Assembly (NCBI GenBank): GCA_029067355.1
Contig: JAIEEQ010000009.1
Location: forward strand, 1-58,969
Source of the DNA: Anaeroplasmataceae bacterium
GTDB taxonomy: Bacteria > Bacillota_I > Bacilli_A > Acholeplasmatales > Anaeroplasmataceae
DNA length: 58,969 bases
Direction of reading: 5' to 3'
Shown: positions 47,025 to 56,646 of the stretch, one piece after another
Numbering within the stretch: position 1 is the first letter of the stretch
Layout: each line of letters starts with the position of its first letter
Notes under the pieces: generated by a model
Databases searched by the model: none
Told to the model about the DNA's origin: nothing
What the model saw: only the letters and a program-made list of their open reading frames with translations
Made by a program: the position numbers and the translations under genes

Positions 47025-48254
47025 ATGGATAGTAAGATATTTATTGAACATCGAAAAAAAATATTCGATTTAATGGAAGATCAGTCTGTTATGATAATTT
47101 TTTCCAATTTGAAAAGTGAGAATAAGAATGAGGTACAACGAAATTTTTTCTACTTAACAGGTGTTAAGGAGGAGAAAGATATTGTTCTACTTTATAAACA
47201 TAATCAGAAGCAAACGGAAATGATTTTTATTCAGCCCTATGATGAGCTTCAGGCTAAATGGGTTGGGAAGCCCTTTAGTGTAGAAGAGGTGAAATTGACC
47301 TCGGGGATATTTGGAGTTCACTATCTTGAGGAGTGGAAGTCCATATTATATCGTATTTTACCAGAATGCAGATATTTATATGTAGACTTGAATCGAGAAT
47401 CTGTTGAACAACGATTAACTGAAGAGGAATTGTTTATAAAGGAAACTAGGGATAAAAATCCATGGCTACAAGTGTTAAATGCTCGTCCTTTATTTCAAAA
47501 AGCAAGAACAATCAAGGACTCTTGGGAAATTGAACAGATGCGTAAGGCAATTGATATAACACAGAAGGGGATTGAGTCTATTTTAGCGAATATAGGTCCT
47601 ATGATGGAGTATCAGCTAGAATCCTATTTTGATCAATCCATTAAATACTTTGGAGCATCAGGTTATTCTTTTCCAACGATAGCGGCAAGCGGACAAAATG
47701 GATGCTGTCTACATTATCAGGAAAATAATTGTAAAATGCAGGATGGTGACCTTGTATTATTTGATTTGGGGGCTCACGTCAATATGTATTGTGCCGATAT
47801 TTCAAGAACATTTCCTGTTAATGGAAAATTTTCTCCAAGGCAAAGAGAAATCTATGAGATTGTATTAGGTGGACAATCCGTAGTATTTGAGCATGCAAAG
47901 CCAGGGATAACGACAAAAGAATTAAATCAGATTTTAATTCAATATTTTGCAAAGGAATTGAAACGAATTGGCTTAATTCAGGAGGATAGTGAGGTTTCTA
48001 GATATTATTATCATGGTGTATCTCACCACATTGGATTAGATTGTCATGATCTTTGTGAATATACTCCATTGAAGCCAGGAAGTGTCATATCCAATGAACC
48101 AGGTCTGTATATTGCAGAGGAAAAAATTGGAATACGAATTGAGGATGACGTATTAATTACAGAAAATGGCTGTGAAAATTTAAGCCAGGGGATTATTAAA
48201 ACGGTTGATGAAATTGAGGCATTCATTGCAAGAAGAAAGGAAGAAAGAAAATGA
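47025..48254 (+). CDS. Xaa-Pro aminopeptidase (M24B)
   Basis: 409 residues. An aminopeptidase P N-terminal domain (about 1-150, with RNFFYLTGVKEE) precedes the pita-bread catalytic domain with its metal ligands: LFDLGAHVNMYCADISRTFPV (two Asp), HGVSHHIGLDCHD (His), SNEPGLYI (Glu) and IGIRIEDDVLIT (Glu). It releases the first residue from peptides with proline at position two; there is no signal, so it is cytoplasmic. AAGGAGG upstream. Its stop overlaps the next start (ATGA). Confidence 0.9.
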   Translation: MDSKIFIEHRKKIFDLMEDQSVMIIFSNLKSENKNEVQRNFFYLTGVKEEKDIVLLYKHNQKQTEMIFIQPYDELQAKWVGKPFSVEEVKLTSGIFGVHYLEEWKSILYRILPECRYLYVDLNRESVEQRLTEEELFIKETRDKNPWLQVLNARPLFQKARTIKDSWEIEQMRKAIDITQKGIESILANIGPMMEYQLESYFDQSIKYFGASGYSFPTIAASGQNGCCLHYQENNCKMQDGDLVLFDLGAHVNMYCADISRTFPVNGKFSPRQREIYEIVLGGQSVVFEHAKPGITTKELNQILIQYFAKELKRIGLIQEDSEVSRYYYHGVSHHIGLDCHDLCEYTPLKPGSVISNEPGLYIAEEKIGIRIEDDVLITENGCENLSQGIIKTVDEIEAFIARRKEERK

Positions 48255-49480
48255 AAGAAGAAATTTTAAAGAATTATGCAAAGCTAATTGTTAAAACAGG
48301 AGTTAATGTACAGAAGAATCAGGATGTTGTAATTTCTGCTTCAGTAGAGGATGCTTACTTTGTAAAATATGTTGTAGAAGAAGCTTATCTAGCAGGAGCA
48401 AGAGAGGTTACGATTGAATGGTCCTATCAGCCTATCACAAAGCTATCCTATACCTATCAATCCGTAGATACACTAAAATATTTACCTGAATGGTATTTGA
48501 AGAAACAGGAATATCGTGTTGAGACACTTCCAGCTATGATTCATATTATGTCATCTGATCCAGATGGGCTTTCAGGAGTAGATCAAGCAAAGCTATTAGA
48601 GGTAGAGATGGCAATTGGTCCAGTTATGATGAAATTTAGAGAACAAAAGGATAATAAATTTCAGTGGACAATTGTAGGTATTCCAGGAGAGGCATGGGCA
48701 AAAAAAGTGTTCCCTAAGCTTCCTGCAGAACAGGCTATGGATGCATTATGGGATGCAATTTTAAAGGTTACAAGAGTTTATGGAGATCCAGTTGAAAACT
48801 GGACTAAGCATAATGCAAACTTAGCAGAAAAGACATCTAAGCTAAATCAATTAGGAATAAAAAAATTAATCTATAAATCTAAGAACGGCACAGACTTTAC
48901 GATAGACATTCATCCAGAAATGAACTTTTTAGCTGGAGGAGAAAAAACTTTATCTGGTGTATTCTATAATCCAAATATGCCAACAGAAGAATGCTTTACC
49001 TCTCCAATTAAGGAATCTGCAAATGGAATTGTTATGGCAACAAAACCTTTATCAGTCCGTGGAGTTCTTGTAAATGATTTTGGATTTAAATTTGAAAATG
49101 GGAGGGTAGTAGAGGTTCTTTGCGAAAATAAAGAATACAAGGATGTATTAGAAAAGCTGATTTCCACAGATGAGGGAGCTTCTATGCTTGGAGAAGTTGC
49201 ACTTGTGCCATATGATTCCCCAATCAATGAAACTAACCTTTTATTCTATAATACTTTGTATGATGAAAATGCTTGTTGTCATTTAGCTTTAGGTAGAGCA
49301 TTTACAGAATGTATAAAGGATTATCAGCATAAAAGCGAGGATGAGATAAAAGCAGTTGATTTAAATGTTTCTATGATTCATGTGGATTTTATGATTGGTA
49401 GTGAGGACTTAAATATAGTAGCAAAAACCTATGATGGAAGAACAGTAGAAATTTTCAAAAATGGAAATTGGGCTATATAA
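48251..49480 (+). CDS. M29 family aminopeptidase (AmpS/PepS-like)
   Basis: 409 residues, the usual M29 length. N-terminal LIVKTGVNVQKNQDVVISAS and VVEEAYLAGAREVTIEW; central GTDFTIDIHPEMNFLAGGEKTLSGVFYNPNMPTEECFTSP; C-terminal NVSMIHVDFMIGSEDLNI, with the conserved Glu, His, Tyr and Asp metal-binding pattern of thermophilic-type leucyl aminopeptidases. Cytoplasmic peptide degradation. The 4-base overlap with the Xaa-Pro aminopeptidase gene indicates joint expression of two complementary peptidases. Confidence 0.9.
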   Translation: MKEEILKNYAKLIVKTGVNVQKNQDVVISASVEDAYFVKYVVEEAYLAGAREVTIEWSYQPITKLSYTYQSVDTLKYLPEWYLKKQEYRVETLPAMIHIMSSDPDGLSGVDQAKLLEVEMAIGPVMMKFREQKDNKFQWTIVGIPGEAWAKKVFPKLPAEQAMDALWDAILKVTRVYGDPVENWTKHNANLAEKTSKLNQLGIKKLIYKSKNGTDFTIDIHPEMNFLAGGEKTLSGVFYNPNMPTEECFTSPIKESANGIVMATKPLSVRGVLVNDFGFKFENGRVVEVLCENKEYKDVLEKLISTDEGASMLGEVALVPYDSPINETNLLFYNTLYDENACCHLALGRAFTECIKDYQHKSEDEIKAVDLNVSMIHVDFMIGSEDLNIVAKTYDGRTVEIFKNGNWAI

Positions 49481-49545
49481 TTTCTATAGTTATAAAACAA
49501 TTAGAAATAAAATATAGCGTTTCTTTTATTGAATAATTGAGATTA

Positions 49546-49592
49546 AAAAGACATACTTCTGACTACATCAGATGTGATGTCTTTTATTTTTT
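49546..49592 (+). terminator. Terminator after the peptidase operon
   Basis: AAAAGACAT (49546-49554) pairs with ATGTCTTTT (49577-49585), followed by ATTTTTTT. An inner CTGA...TCAG pair extends the hairpin. Confidence 0.75.
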
Positions 49593-49645
49593 TGACAAAA
49601 AGTCGAATTTTGTCGAGCGTTTTTCAATTTTTCTAAAAAAATATA

Positions 49646-49654
49646 TGCTATAAT
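49646..49654 (+). promoter_or_regulatory. Extended -10 promoter of the lipoprotein gene
   Basis: TGCTATAAT (TGn plus TATAAT at 49649-49654), no strong -35. The same TATGCTATAAT occurs at 58568-58578 before another secreted-protein gene. Confidence 0.5.
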
Positions 49655-49679
49655 AAAATCATCAAATAGGGGGCAATTT

Positions 49680-50474
49680 ATGAAGAAAACATTTTTAATT
49701 GTAGTGTTTGTAGTGAGTGTTTTATTTGGCTTAAATACTTTGACAGGATGTAAAGAAAGCGAAACTTTATCAGATAAAGAAAAAACACAAATAATAGCTT
49801 CCTTTAAAAATACCTATGGAAAAGACTATGGAACGGTTGATATATATTATGGAAAACATAAAGGATATATTGTTTTTGAGATGATGAGCATGCTTCCAGC
49901 AGAGAAGATTGTGCAGATAGGAGAGGAAATCTTTGTTTTTACTTCTCGAAATGATCTTTGGACGTTTAAAGATGATAAACTAGTCTTATTAGAAAAGGTG
50001 TATGATAGAGGAGACTTAACTGATAAGGATATTGCAAAAATACATAGTAGATACTTACAGGAAATAAAGAAAGCAAATTTGTATGAGAATTATCTTAAAA
50101 AAGTAGAAGTTTATAAAAATAGAACAGAAACTCACGAAACAGATCATTTAAAGACATACTGGAGTGGGTCTGATACAAAAGTAATAAATCAGGTATGGGA
50201 AAAGGTAAAGAGTGGAGTTTGTCCTATAGATTATGAACTTGGGAAATACAATTATAGTTTTGTGTTTATGCAAGTTGGAACTCAAGAAGGGGCAAAAACA
50301 ATTACAGTAGCAGAACAAGAATATACCTATTCAAAGGATTTTACAATATGGGTGTATAAGGATAGAGATATCATTTTGAAGGAAGAGATTATTACTTTAG
50401 AAGAGGCGTATCAAAGAGGGTATCTTACTAAAGATAATATAAAAGCAATTCATGATATTTTTATATCTTTATAA
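49680..50474 (+). CDS. Lipoprotein of unknown function
   Basis: 264 residues. The signal MKKTFLIVVFVVSVLFGLNT ends in the lipobox LTGC (about 21-24), so it is lipid-anchored outside the membrane. The mature part shows two similar halves: each has a beta segment of the type YGTVDIYYGKHKGYIVFEMM / YSFVFMQVGTQEGA, then (E)EIFVFTSRNDLWTFKDDKLVLLEKVYDRGDLTDKDIAKIH versus YSKDFTIWVYKDRDIILKEEIITLEEAYQRGYLTKDNIKAIH. An internal duplication of an about 95-residue domain is therefore visible. No known family. Ribosome site AGGGGG. Confidence 0.7.
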   Translation: MKKTFLIVVFVVSVLFGLNTLTGCKESETLSDKEKTQIIASFKNTYGKDYGTVDIYYGKHKGYIVFEMMSMLPAEKIVQIGEEIFVFTSRNDLWTFKDDKLVLLEKVYDRGDLTDKDIAKIHSRYLQEIKKANLYENYLKKVEVYKNRTETHETDHLKTYWSGSDTKVINQVWEKVKSGVCPIDYELGKYNYSFVFMQVGTQEGAKTITVAEQEYTYSKDFTIWVYKDRDIILKEEIITLEEAYQRGYLTKDNIKAIHDIFISL

Positions 50475-50503
50475 AATTTCTTAGATGCACAAAAATAAAT
50501 ATA

Positions 50504-50532
50504 TTGAAAAAAGGTTGGCTTTATAATATAAT
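50504..50532 (+). promoter_or_regulatory. pyrG promoter
   Basis: TTGAAA (50504-50509), 17 bases, TATAAT (50527-50532). The first G of GGGC (50539-50542) is 7 bases downstream, where transcription should start. Confidence 0.7.
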
Positions 50533-50538
50533 TTATGA

Positions 50539-50585
50539 GGGCAACCTTTTTGTTCTCCAAGTATGGAGGGCTATTTTTCTTTTTG
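50539..50585 (+). promoter_or_regulatory. pyrG leader with GGGC start and attenuator
   Basis: The predicted RNA begins GGGC. A terminator follows: GTTCTCCA (50552-50559) pairs with TGGAGGGC (50564-50571) around AGTA, then TATTTTTCTTTTT. The 5' arm contains UUCUCC, complementary (with G-U pairs) to extra G residues. This is the layout of the Bacillus subtilis pyrG switch, in which low CTP causes G stuttering at the start and the poly-G tract disrupts the terminator. Confidence 0.7.
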
Positions 50586-50586
50586 A

Positions 50587-52197
<1,611 letters not shown>

Positions 52198-52212
52198 AGA
52201 GAGGTATTGCTT

Positions 52213-52614
52213 ATGTGGGAAAAAATAGAACCAAAGTATGGGGATCAAATTCGAGTAAGCAGAGGATTTTATTCTCATCATGGAATATATGCTTCAAAGG
52301 ATCAGGTGATTCACTTTGCGCCTCCTGGAAAAACAGACGTACTAGACCCAAGTGCTGCCAGAATTATTGAAACCTCTTTAGAGGAATTTTTAAAGGGTGG
52401 TGTTTTAGAAGTGAGAACCTATACTGAAGAGGAGGCACAAAAAAGAAGAAGACCAGAAGAAATTGTTTCTAGTGCTTTATCACACCTAGGAGAAGGTGGG
52501 TATGATCTTGTATCAAACAATTGTGAGCATTTTTCTAATTATTGTGCTTTTGGCTCAAAGCAAAGTAATCAGGTAGATAGGGTAATGTCTTTATTATTTG
52601 GAGGAAAACAATAA
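52213..52614 (+). CDS. LRAT-fold (NlpC/P60-related) protein
   Basis: 133 residues from ATG 52213 (GAGGT 8 bases upstream). GDQIRVSRGFYSHHGIYASKDQVIHFAPP supplies the catalytic His in the LRAT-style H-x-G-I-Y block, and VSNNCEHFSNYCAFG supplies the NCEHF cysteine motif. Members of this circularly permuted papain-like superfamily act as acyltransferases or thiol hydrolases on lipids or peptides. There is no signal peptide. Substrate unknown. It begins 16 bases after pyrG and its TAATG overlaps the kinase gene that follows. Confidence 0.85.
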   Translation: MWEKIEPKYGDQIRVSRGFYSHHGIYASKDQVIHFAPPGKTDVLDPSAARIIETSLEEFLKGGVLEVRTYTEEEAQKRRRPEEIVSSALSHLGEGGYDLVSNNCEHFSNYCAFGSKQSNQVDRVMSLLFGGKQ

Positions 52615-53498
52615 TGGTTTTTGGAATAGATGTTGGAGGGACAACAGTAAAAATAGGAATGATAGAAAATAAACAGCTTATTGATAAGTTTGAGATTCCA
52701 ACCAATAAGGATACTTTATTTAAGGATATATGTTTATTTTTAAAGGACTATATTAAAAGAAACTCTATTCAATCTTTAGAAGGAATTGGCTTTGGTTTGC
52801 CAGGAAATGTCATTCACAATTATATCTATAACTTGCCCAATGTAGGCTTAAAAAATATTGATTTAGAGGCAGAAATATCAAAATATTTTCCTGATGTTCC
52901 TGTTGCTGCTCAAAATGATGCAAATGTAGCAGCATTAGGAGAAATGTTATATAACAATGAATATCAAAATGCCTGTATGATTACTTTGGGAACTGGAGTT
53001 GGCTGTGGAATTGTTCTTCATGGTAAGGTGGTAGAGGGAAGTCATGGAGCGGCTGGAGAAGTTGGGCATATGGGGATAGCTACGGAGTATAATTTTGAAT
53101 GTACCTGTGGCTTAAAAGGATGCTTAGAAACAGTGGCCTCTGCAACTGGCATTGTTCGTCTTGCAAAATATCACTATCATGAATTTGAAACTAAGCTAAA
53201 GAACCCATATACGGCAAAGGATGTTTTTGATTTGGCAAAGCAAAATGATCCTTTATGTTGCTTTGTGGTGGATAAAGTTGCTTATTATATTGCTAAATGC
53301 ATATCTATCTTAGCTGTTGTTGTAGATGTTGATGTATATTATATTGGTGGTGGAGTTTCTAAGGCAGGTAAGCTGCTTATAGAAGCGATTCAAAAGCATT
53401 ATGAAAAGCTTTCGCATTATGCTGTAAAAAAAGTAAAGATAGAATCTGCTAGACTTTTAAATGATGCTGGAATGCTTGGGGCAGCTGCTTTAATTTAA
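52614..53498 (+). CDS. ROK family sugar kinase, probable glucokinase
   Basis: 294 residues. N-terminal phosphate motif GIDVGGTTVKIG, catalytic QNDANVAALGE (Asp), and the ROK signature with zinc-binding Cys residues, EVGHMGI...CTCGLKGCLETVAS; GGGVSKAG near the end. ROK kinases of this length phosphorylate glucose or amino sugars in the cytoplasm. No N-terminal helix-turn-helix, so it is an enzyme and not a repressor. It overlaps the LRAT gene's stop by one base. Confidence 0.88.
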   Translation: MVFGIDVGGTTVKIGMIENKQLIDKFEIPTNKDTLFKDICLFLKDYIKRNSIQSLEGIGFGLPGNVIHNYIYNLPNVGLKNIDLEAEISKYFPDVPVAAQNDANVAALGEMLYNNEYQNACMITLGTGVGCGIVLHGKVVEGSHGAAGEVGHMGIATEYNFECTCGLKGCLETVASATGIVRLAKYHYHEFETKLKNPYTAKDVFDLAKQNDPLCCFVVDKVAYYIAKCISILAVVVDVDVYYIGGGVSKAGKLLIEAIQKHYEKLSHYAVKKVKIESARLLNDAGMLGAAALI

Positions 53499-53509
53499 GG
53501 GCTAACAAT

Positions 53510-54199
53510 ATGAATGCAGTTTCAAAATATTATAAGCCTGAGCTTATGGATTGTCCAAAATGTGGTAAAAAGCTTGTTTATCGTTATGCTGTTTCTCAGA
53601 AGCTTATTTATTTTTCAAATGGAAGAAGAAATCGAATTCATAATTTAGGATATAGCTGTCCAAATTGCAAGGACAATATGATTTATGTTTCTCAAACGGC
53701 AAATAAATTAGCCTTTAAAGGCTATACGTATTCTGTTAAAATAGTATGTATGATTGCCAAATTGAAAGAAAAGAATATGAATCGGGAAGAAATTTGTGAT
53801 TACTTTTTTTCTAAGAATATTGAGATTTCAGATAGAAATGTAGATAACCTATACGAAAAGTACCTTGAATGTCTTCGTATAGATTATAAAAATCGTATTC
53901 CAAAGGCCTATAAGATGATGCAGGATACTTATGGTCAAATTCGTATTTCAATTGATTTGGTTACGGTTTGTGGAACAATATTCATTATTTTTTATGATTA
54001 TTTTTCTACTGAGATGTTAGCCTTTGTTAGATTTGAGGGACTTGCCGATCCAAAGGTGAAGGAATTTTTAGAAGCTTATCTTAATCCGGGTATGAATATT
54101 ACTGTAATAGCAAGCATTAGAAGAGATGCCATTTTTATTCCAATGCTAAAAAAGCTTTGTCCTGTAAAAACAAAATTTATTGCTTTTAATAAGTTTTAA
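53510..54199 (+). CDS. Transposase-like protein with zinc ribbon, probably truncated
   Basis: 229 residues. An N-terminal zinc ribbon (CPKCG at about 15-19 and CPNC at about 50-53) is followed by a helix-turn-helix (MNREEICDYFFSKNIEISDRNVDNLYEKYLE, about 90-120). A beta segment RISIDLVTVCGTIFIIFYDYFSTEMLAFVRFEG then looks like the first strands of a DDE/RNase H fold. The protein stops soon after, so a complete DDE core is missing. It may be an eroded transposase or a domesticated DNA-binding protein. It lies 11 bases after the kinase gene. Confidence 0.5.
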   Translation: MNAVSKYYKPELMDCPKCGKKLVYRYAVSQKLIYFSNGRRNRIHNLGYSCPNCKDNMIYVSQTANKLAFKGYTYSVKIVCMIAKLKEKNMNREEICDYFFSKNIEISDRNVDNLYEKYLECLRIDYKNRIPKAYKMMQDTYGQIRISIDLVTVCGTIFIIFYDYFSTEMLAFVRFEGLADPKVKEFLEAYLNPGMNITVIASIRRDAIFIPMLKKLCPVKTKFIAFNKF

Positions 54200-54250
54200 A
54201 TTCGTTTTTTTGCATAAAATAAATGTAATAAATTATTTTGCCGAATATTC

Positions 54251-54279
54251 TTTACAAAAAACTTTAAGAGTGGTATAAT
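54251..54279 (+). promoter_or_regulatory. Promoter of the Lrp/AsnC regulator gene
   Basis: TTTACA (54251-54256), 17 bases, TATAAT (54274-54279), 29 bases before the chosen ATG. Confidence 0.75.
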
Positions 54280-54308
54280 CAAAAAGGATTGAAAGGAGGA
54301 TGAGAAAA

Positions 54309-54779
54309 ATGAATACAGTTCACTTAGATGAATATGATAAGAAGATTGTTGAATTACTACAACAGGATTCCTCTATTAGTAATATTGATTTATCTAAAAA
54401 GATTGGGTTAGCCCCATCATCATGTTTACTTAGAGTTAAAAATTTAAAAGAGCAAAAAATCTTAAAGCAATTTACTGTAATCGTTGATGAAAAACAATTA
54501 GGTTTTCAAATCACCTGCTTTGCAAAGGTATATATCCATCCTTTAAATCGTGAGAATTGTCAGGCTTTTATTGAAGAAGCGAAAAGAATTCCAGAGATTG
54601 TAGAATGCTATACAATTACAGGAGACGCTTCCTTTTTATTGAAAATTGTTGCAAAAAGCTTTGAATATTATCGGGACTTTGTTTTTGATAAATTACTGAA
54701 GGCTCCATTTGTAAGCAATATTGATACTTCCATAGTGGTAAGTTCAGAAAAGGAAAGTACGTCTGTACCTTTAGAATAA
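54309..54779 (+). CDS. Lrp/AsnC family transcription regulator
   Basis: 156 residues from ATG 54309 (AAAGGAGG 9 bases upstream; an ATG at 54300 abuts that site). Residues 1-60 are the winged helix-turn-helix (LDEYDKKIVELLQQDSSISNIDLSKKIGLAPSSCLLRVKNLKEQKIL), and 65-150 the RAM effector-binding domain (FAKVYIHPLNRENCQAFIEEAKRIPEIVECYTITGDASFLLKIVAKSFEYY). These regulators form octamers responding to amino acids. Position just upstream of an ABC exporter, though separated by a terminator, makes the exporter a likely target. Confidence 0.92.
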   Translation: MNTVHLDEYDKKIVELLQQDSSISNIDLSKKIGLAPSSCLLRVKNLKEQKILKQFTVIVDEKQLGFQITCFAKVYIHPLNRENCQAFIEEAKRIPEIVECYTITGDASFLLKIVAKSFEYYRDFVFDKLLKAPFVSNIDTSIVVSSEKESTSVPLE

Positions 54780-54787
54780 GTTACTTT

Positions 54788-54812
54788 AAGAGCCAATAGG
54801 CTCTTTTTTTGT
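54788..54812 (+). terminator. Terminator between regulator and ABC exporter
   Basis: AAGAGCC-AATA-GGCTCTT (54788-54805) followed by TTTTTT. Only about 20 bases separate it from the next ribosome site, so the exporter may be read through it or attenuated by it. Confidence 0.85.
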
Positions 54813-54833
54813 AGGAAATAAGGAGAGTATAAA

Positions 54834-56645
54834 ATGAATGGAATAAAAAAATTGATGAGGTGGAGTAAAAAATATCTTTGGCTAGTTCTTGTGATAGTGG
54901 CTTTATCAGCAATACTACAATGGCTGTATGCCTATCTACCTCTGTTTATCCAATATGCGTTTGAACGTATCAATCAGGAGGAAATAATAAAAACAGACCT
55001 TCCTCAGTTTTTATTGAATTGGTATAACAATATAGGGGACTTGCTCACCTGCTTATTAATGGTTGGCGTTAGTATGATTGTTTTACAGGCAGTACGATCT
55101 GTACTACGTTTTTTAGATAATTACTATCAGGGAGCTTTAGCTCATTATATAGGCTATGATATGCGTATTAAACTATATGATCATGTAATGAATTTATCTT
55201 ATACCTACCATAATCATTCAGATATTGGAGATTTGATTCAAAGGTCTACTTCTGATGTAGATCAAACTTCAACCTTTATCTCTAGTATGTTACCAGGATT
55301 GATTGATATTTTTGTTACAGTCTTTATAGGAGCATATCGCGTATATCAGATATCTCCTACTTTAATGTGGGTTAGTATTGTCAGTATGCCAATTACTGCA
55401 ATTTCCTCTATCATATATTTTAGATATTGTAATAAAGCCTTTCAAAGGATAGAGGAATCAGAAAGCAGGATGACGACGATTATACAGGAGAATGTTAATA
55501 GTTCTCGTGTAGTAAGAGCTTTTGCTAATGAGGAATATGAATTTAAAAAAATGGATGAAGCCAATCAAGCTTATACCAAGAAGAATGGCAAGCTAAATAC
55601 AGTAATGGCTTTATTCTGGGGAAGCAGTGATTTCTTATGCTTTTTGCAATATGCATTAACGATGAGTGTTGGAATGTTCCTTGCTAAAGATAATTTACTA
55701 AGCTCAGCAGATATTGTTGCCTCCTTGCTATTAATGGGAATGCTGATTTGGCCAATGCGTAGTCTGGGAAGAATTATTGCATCCTTCGGAAAGGCAAGTG
55801 TTGCCGCAAATCGAATTGATGAAATTTTAAGTATTCCTGAGGAGTTTGAAATAAACGGAACAGAAACCCCAGAAATTACAGGAAACATAGAATTTAAAAA
55901 TGTTACCTTTCAATTTGAGGATGACTCTAAACCCTTACTAAGGGACGTTTCCTTCTGTATCAAGCCAGGAGAAACAGTTGCTATTGTTGGAAAAACAGGA
56001 AGCGGGAAATCTACAATTTGTAATTTACTTACTAGAATGCTTGAAATCAATGAAGGGGATATAATCATCAATGGCGTTTCTATTGCTGATATTGAAAAAC
56101 GGCATTTAAGAAAAAATATGAAATTGATTCTTCAGGATCCATTTTTATTCTCTAAAACTGTATATGAAAATGTATCTATTGTTGATCCAAGAATTCCTAC
56201 TGAACGAATTTATGATGCAGCTAGAACAGCAGCAATCCATACTGAAATAGAGAAGTTTGAACGTGGCTATAAGACAATTGTAGGAGAAAAGGGAACAACT
56301 CTATCAGGGGGGCAAAAACAAAGAATAGCAATTGCCAGAATGCTTGTTAGAGATTCTAATGTGATTATTTTTGATGATTCTTTATCTGCCTTAGATACCA
56401 AAACAGATTTGATGATTCGTCAGGCTTTAAAGAAAAAAAGTAAGGATCAGACGATGATTATTATTACACATCGTTCTACAACAGCAAAGGAAGCCGATCA
56501 AATTATTGTGCTTGATGAGGGAAGAGTAGCTCAAATAGGAAAGCATGATGACTTGGTACTAAAAGAAGGATTGTATAAAGAATTGTGGGGAATTCAAGGT
56601 GAGCTTGAAGAAGAATTTAATGCGATTTTAAAGGAGGGAAATTAG
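54834..56645 (+). CDS. ABC exporter, subunit with degenerate catalytic site
   Basis: 603 residues. Six-helix membrane domain (about 1-330), then an ATPase with Walker A GKTGSGKST (about 385-393), signature LSGGQKQR (about 488), and Walker B VIIFDDS, in which the catalytic Glu is replaced by Asp. Substitution at this position marks the non-hydrolysing site of heterodimeric exporters (TM287/288, BmrCD types). Its canonical LSGGQ would complete the active site of the partner encoded one base downstream. The substrate is unknown; drugs, lipids or peptides are usual. Confidence 0.92.
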   Translation: MNGIKKLMRWSKKYLWLVLVIVALSAILQWLYAYLPLFIQYAFERINQEEIIKTDLPQFLLNWYNNIGDLLTCLLMVGVSMIVLQAVRSVLRFLDNYYQGALAHYIGYDMRIKLYDHVMNLSYTYHNHSDIGDLIQRSTSDVDQTSTFISSMLPGLIDIFVTVFIGAYRVYQISPTLMWVSIVSMPITAISSIIYFRYCNKAFQRIEESESRMTTIIQENVNSSRVVRAFANEEYEFKKMDEANQAYTKKNGKLNTVMALFWGSSDFLCFLQYALTMSVGMFLAKDNLLSSADIVASLLLMGMLIWPMRSLGRIIASFGKASVAANRIDEILSIPEEFEINGTETPEITGNIEFKNVTFQFEDDSKPLLRDVSFCIKPGETVAIVGKTGSGKSTICNLLTRMLEINEGDIIINGVSIADIEKRHLRKNMKLILQDPFLFSKTVYENVSIVDPRIPTERIYDAARTAAIHTEIEKFERGYKTIVGEKGTTLSGGQKQRIAIARMLVRDSNVIIFDDSLSALDTKTDLMIRQALKKKSKDQTMIIITHRSTTAKEADQIIVLDEGRVAQIGKHDDLVLKEGLYKELWGIQGELEEEFNAILKEGN

Positions 56646-56646
56646 A

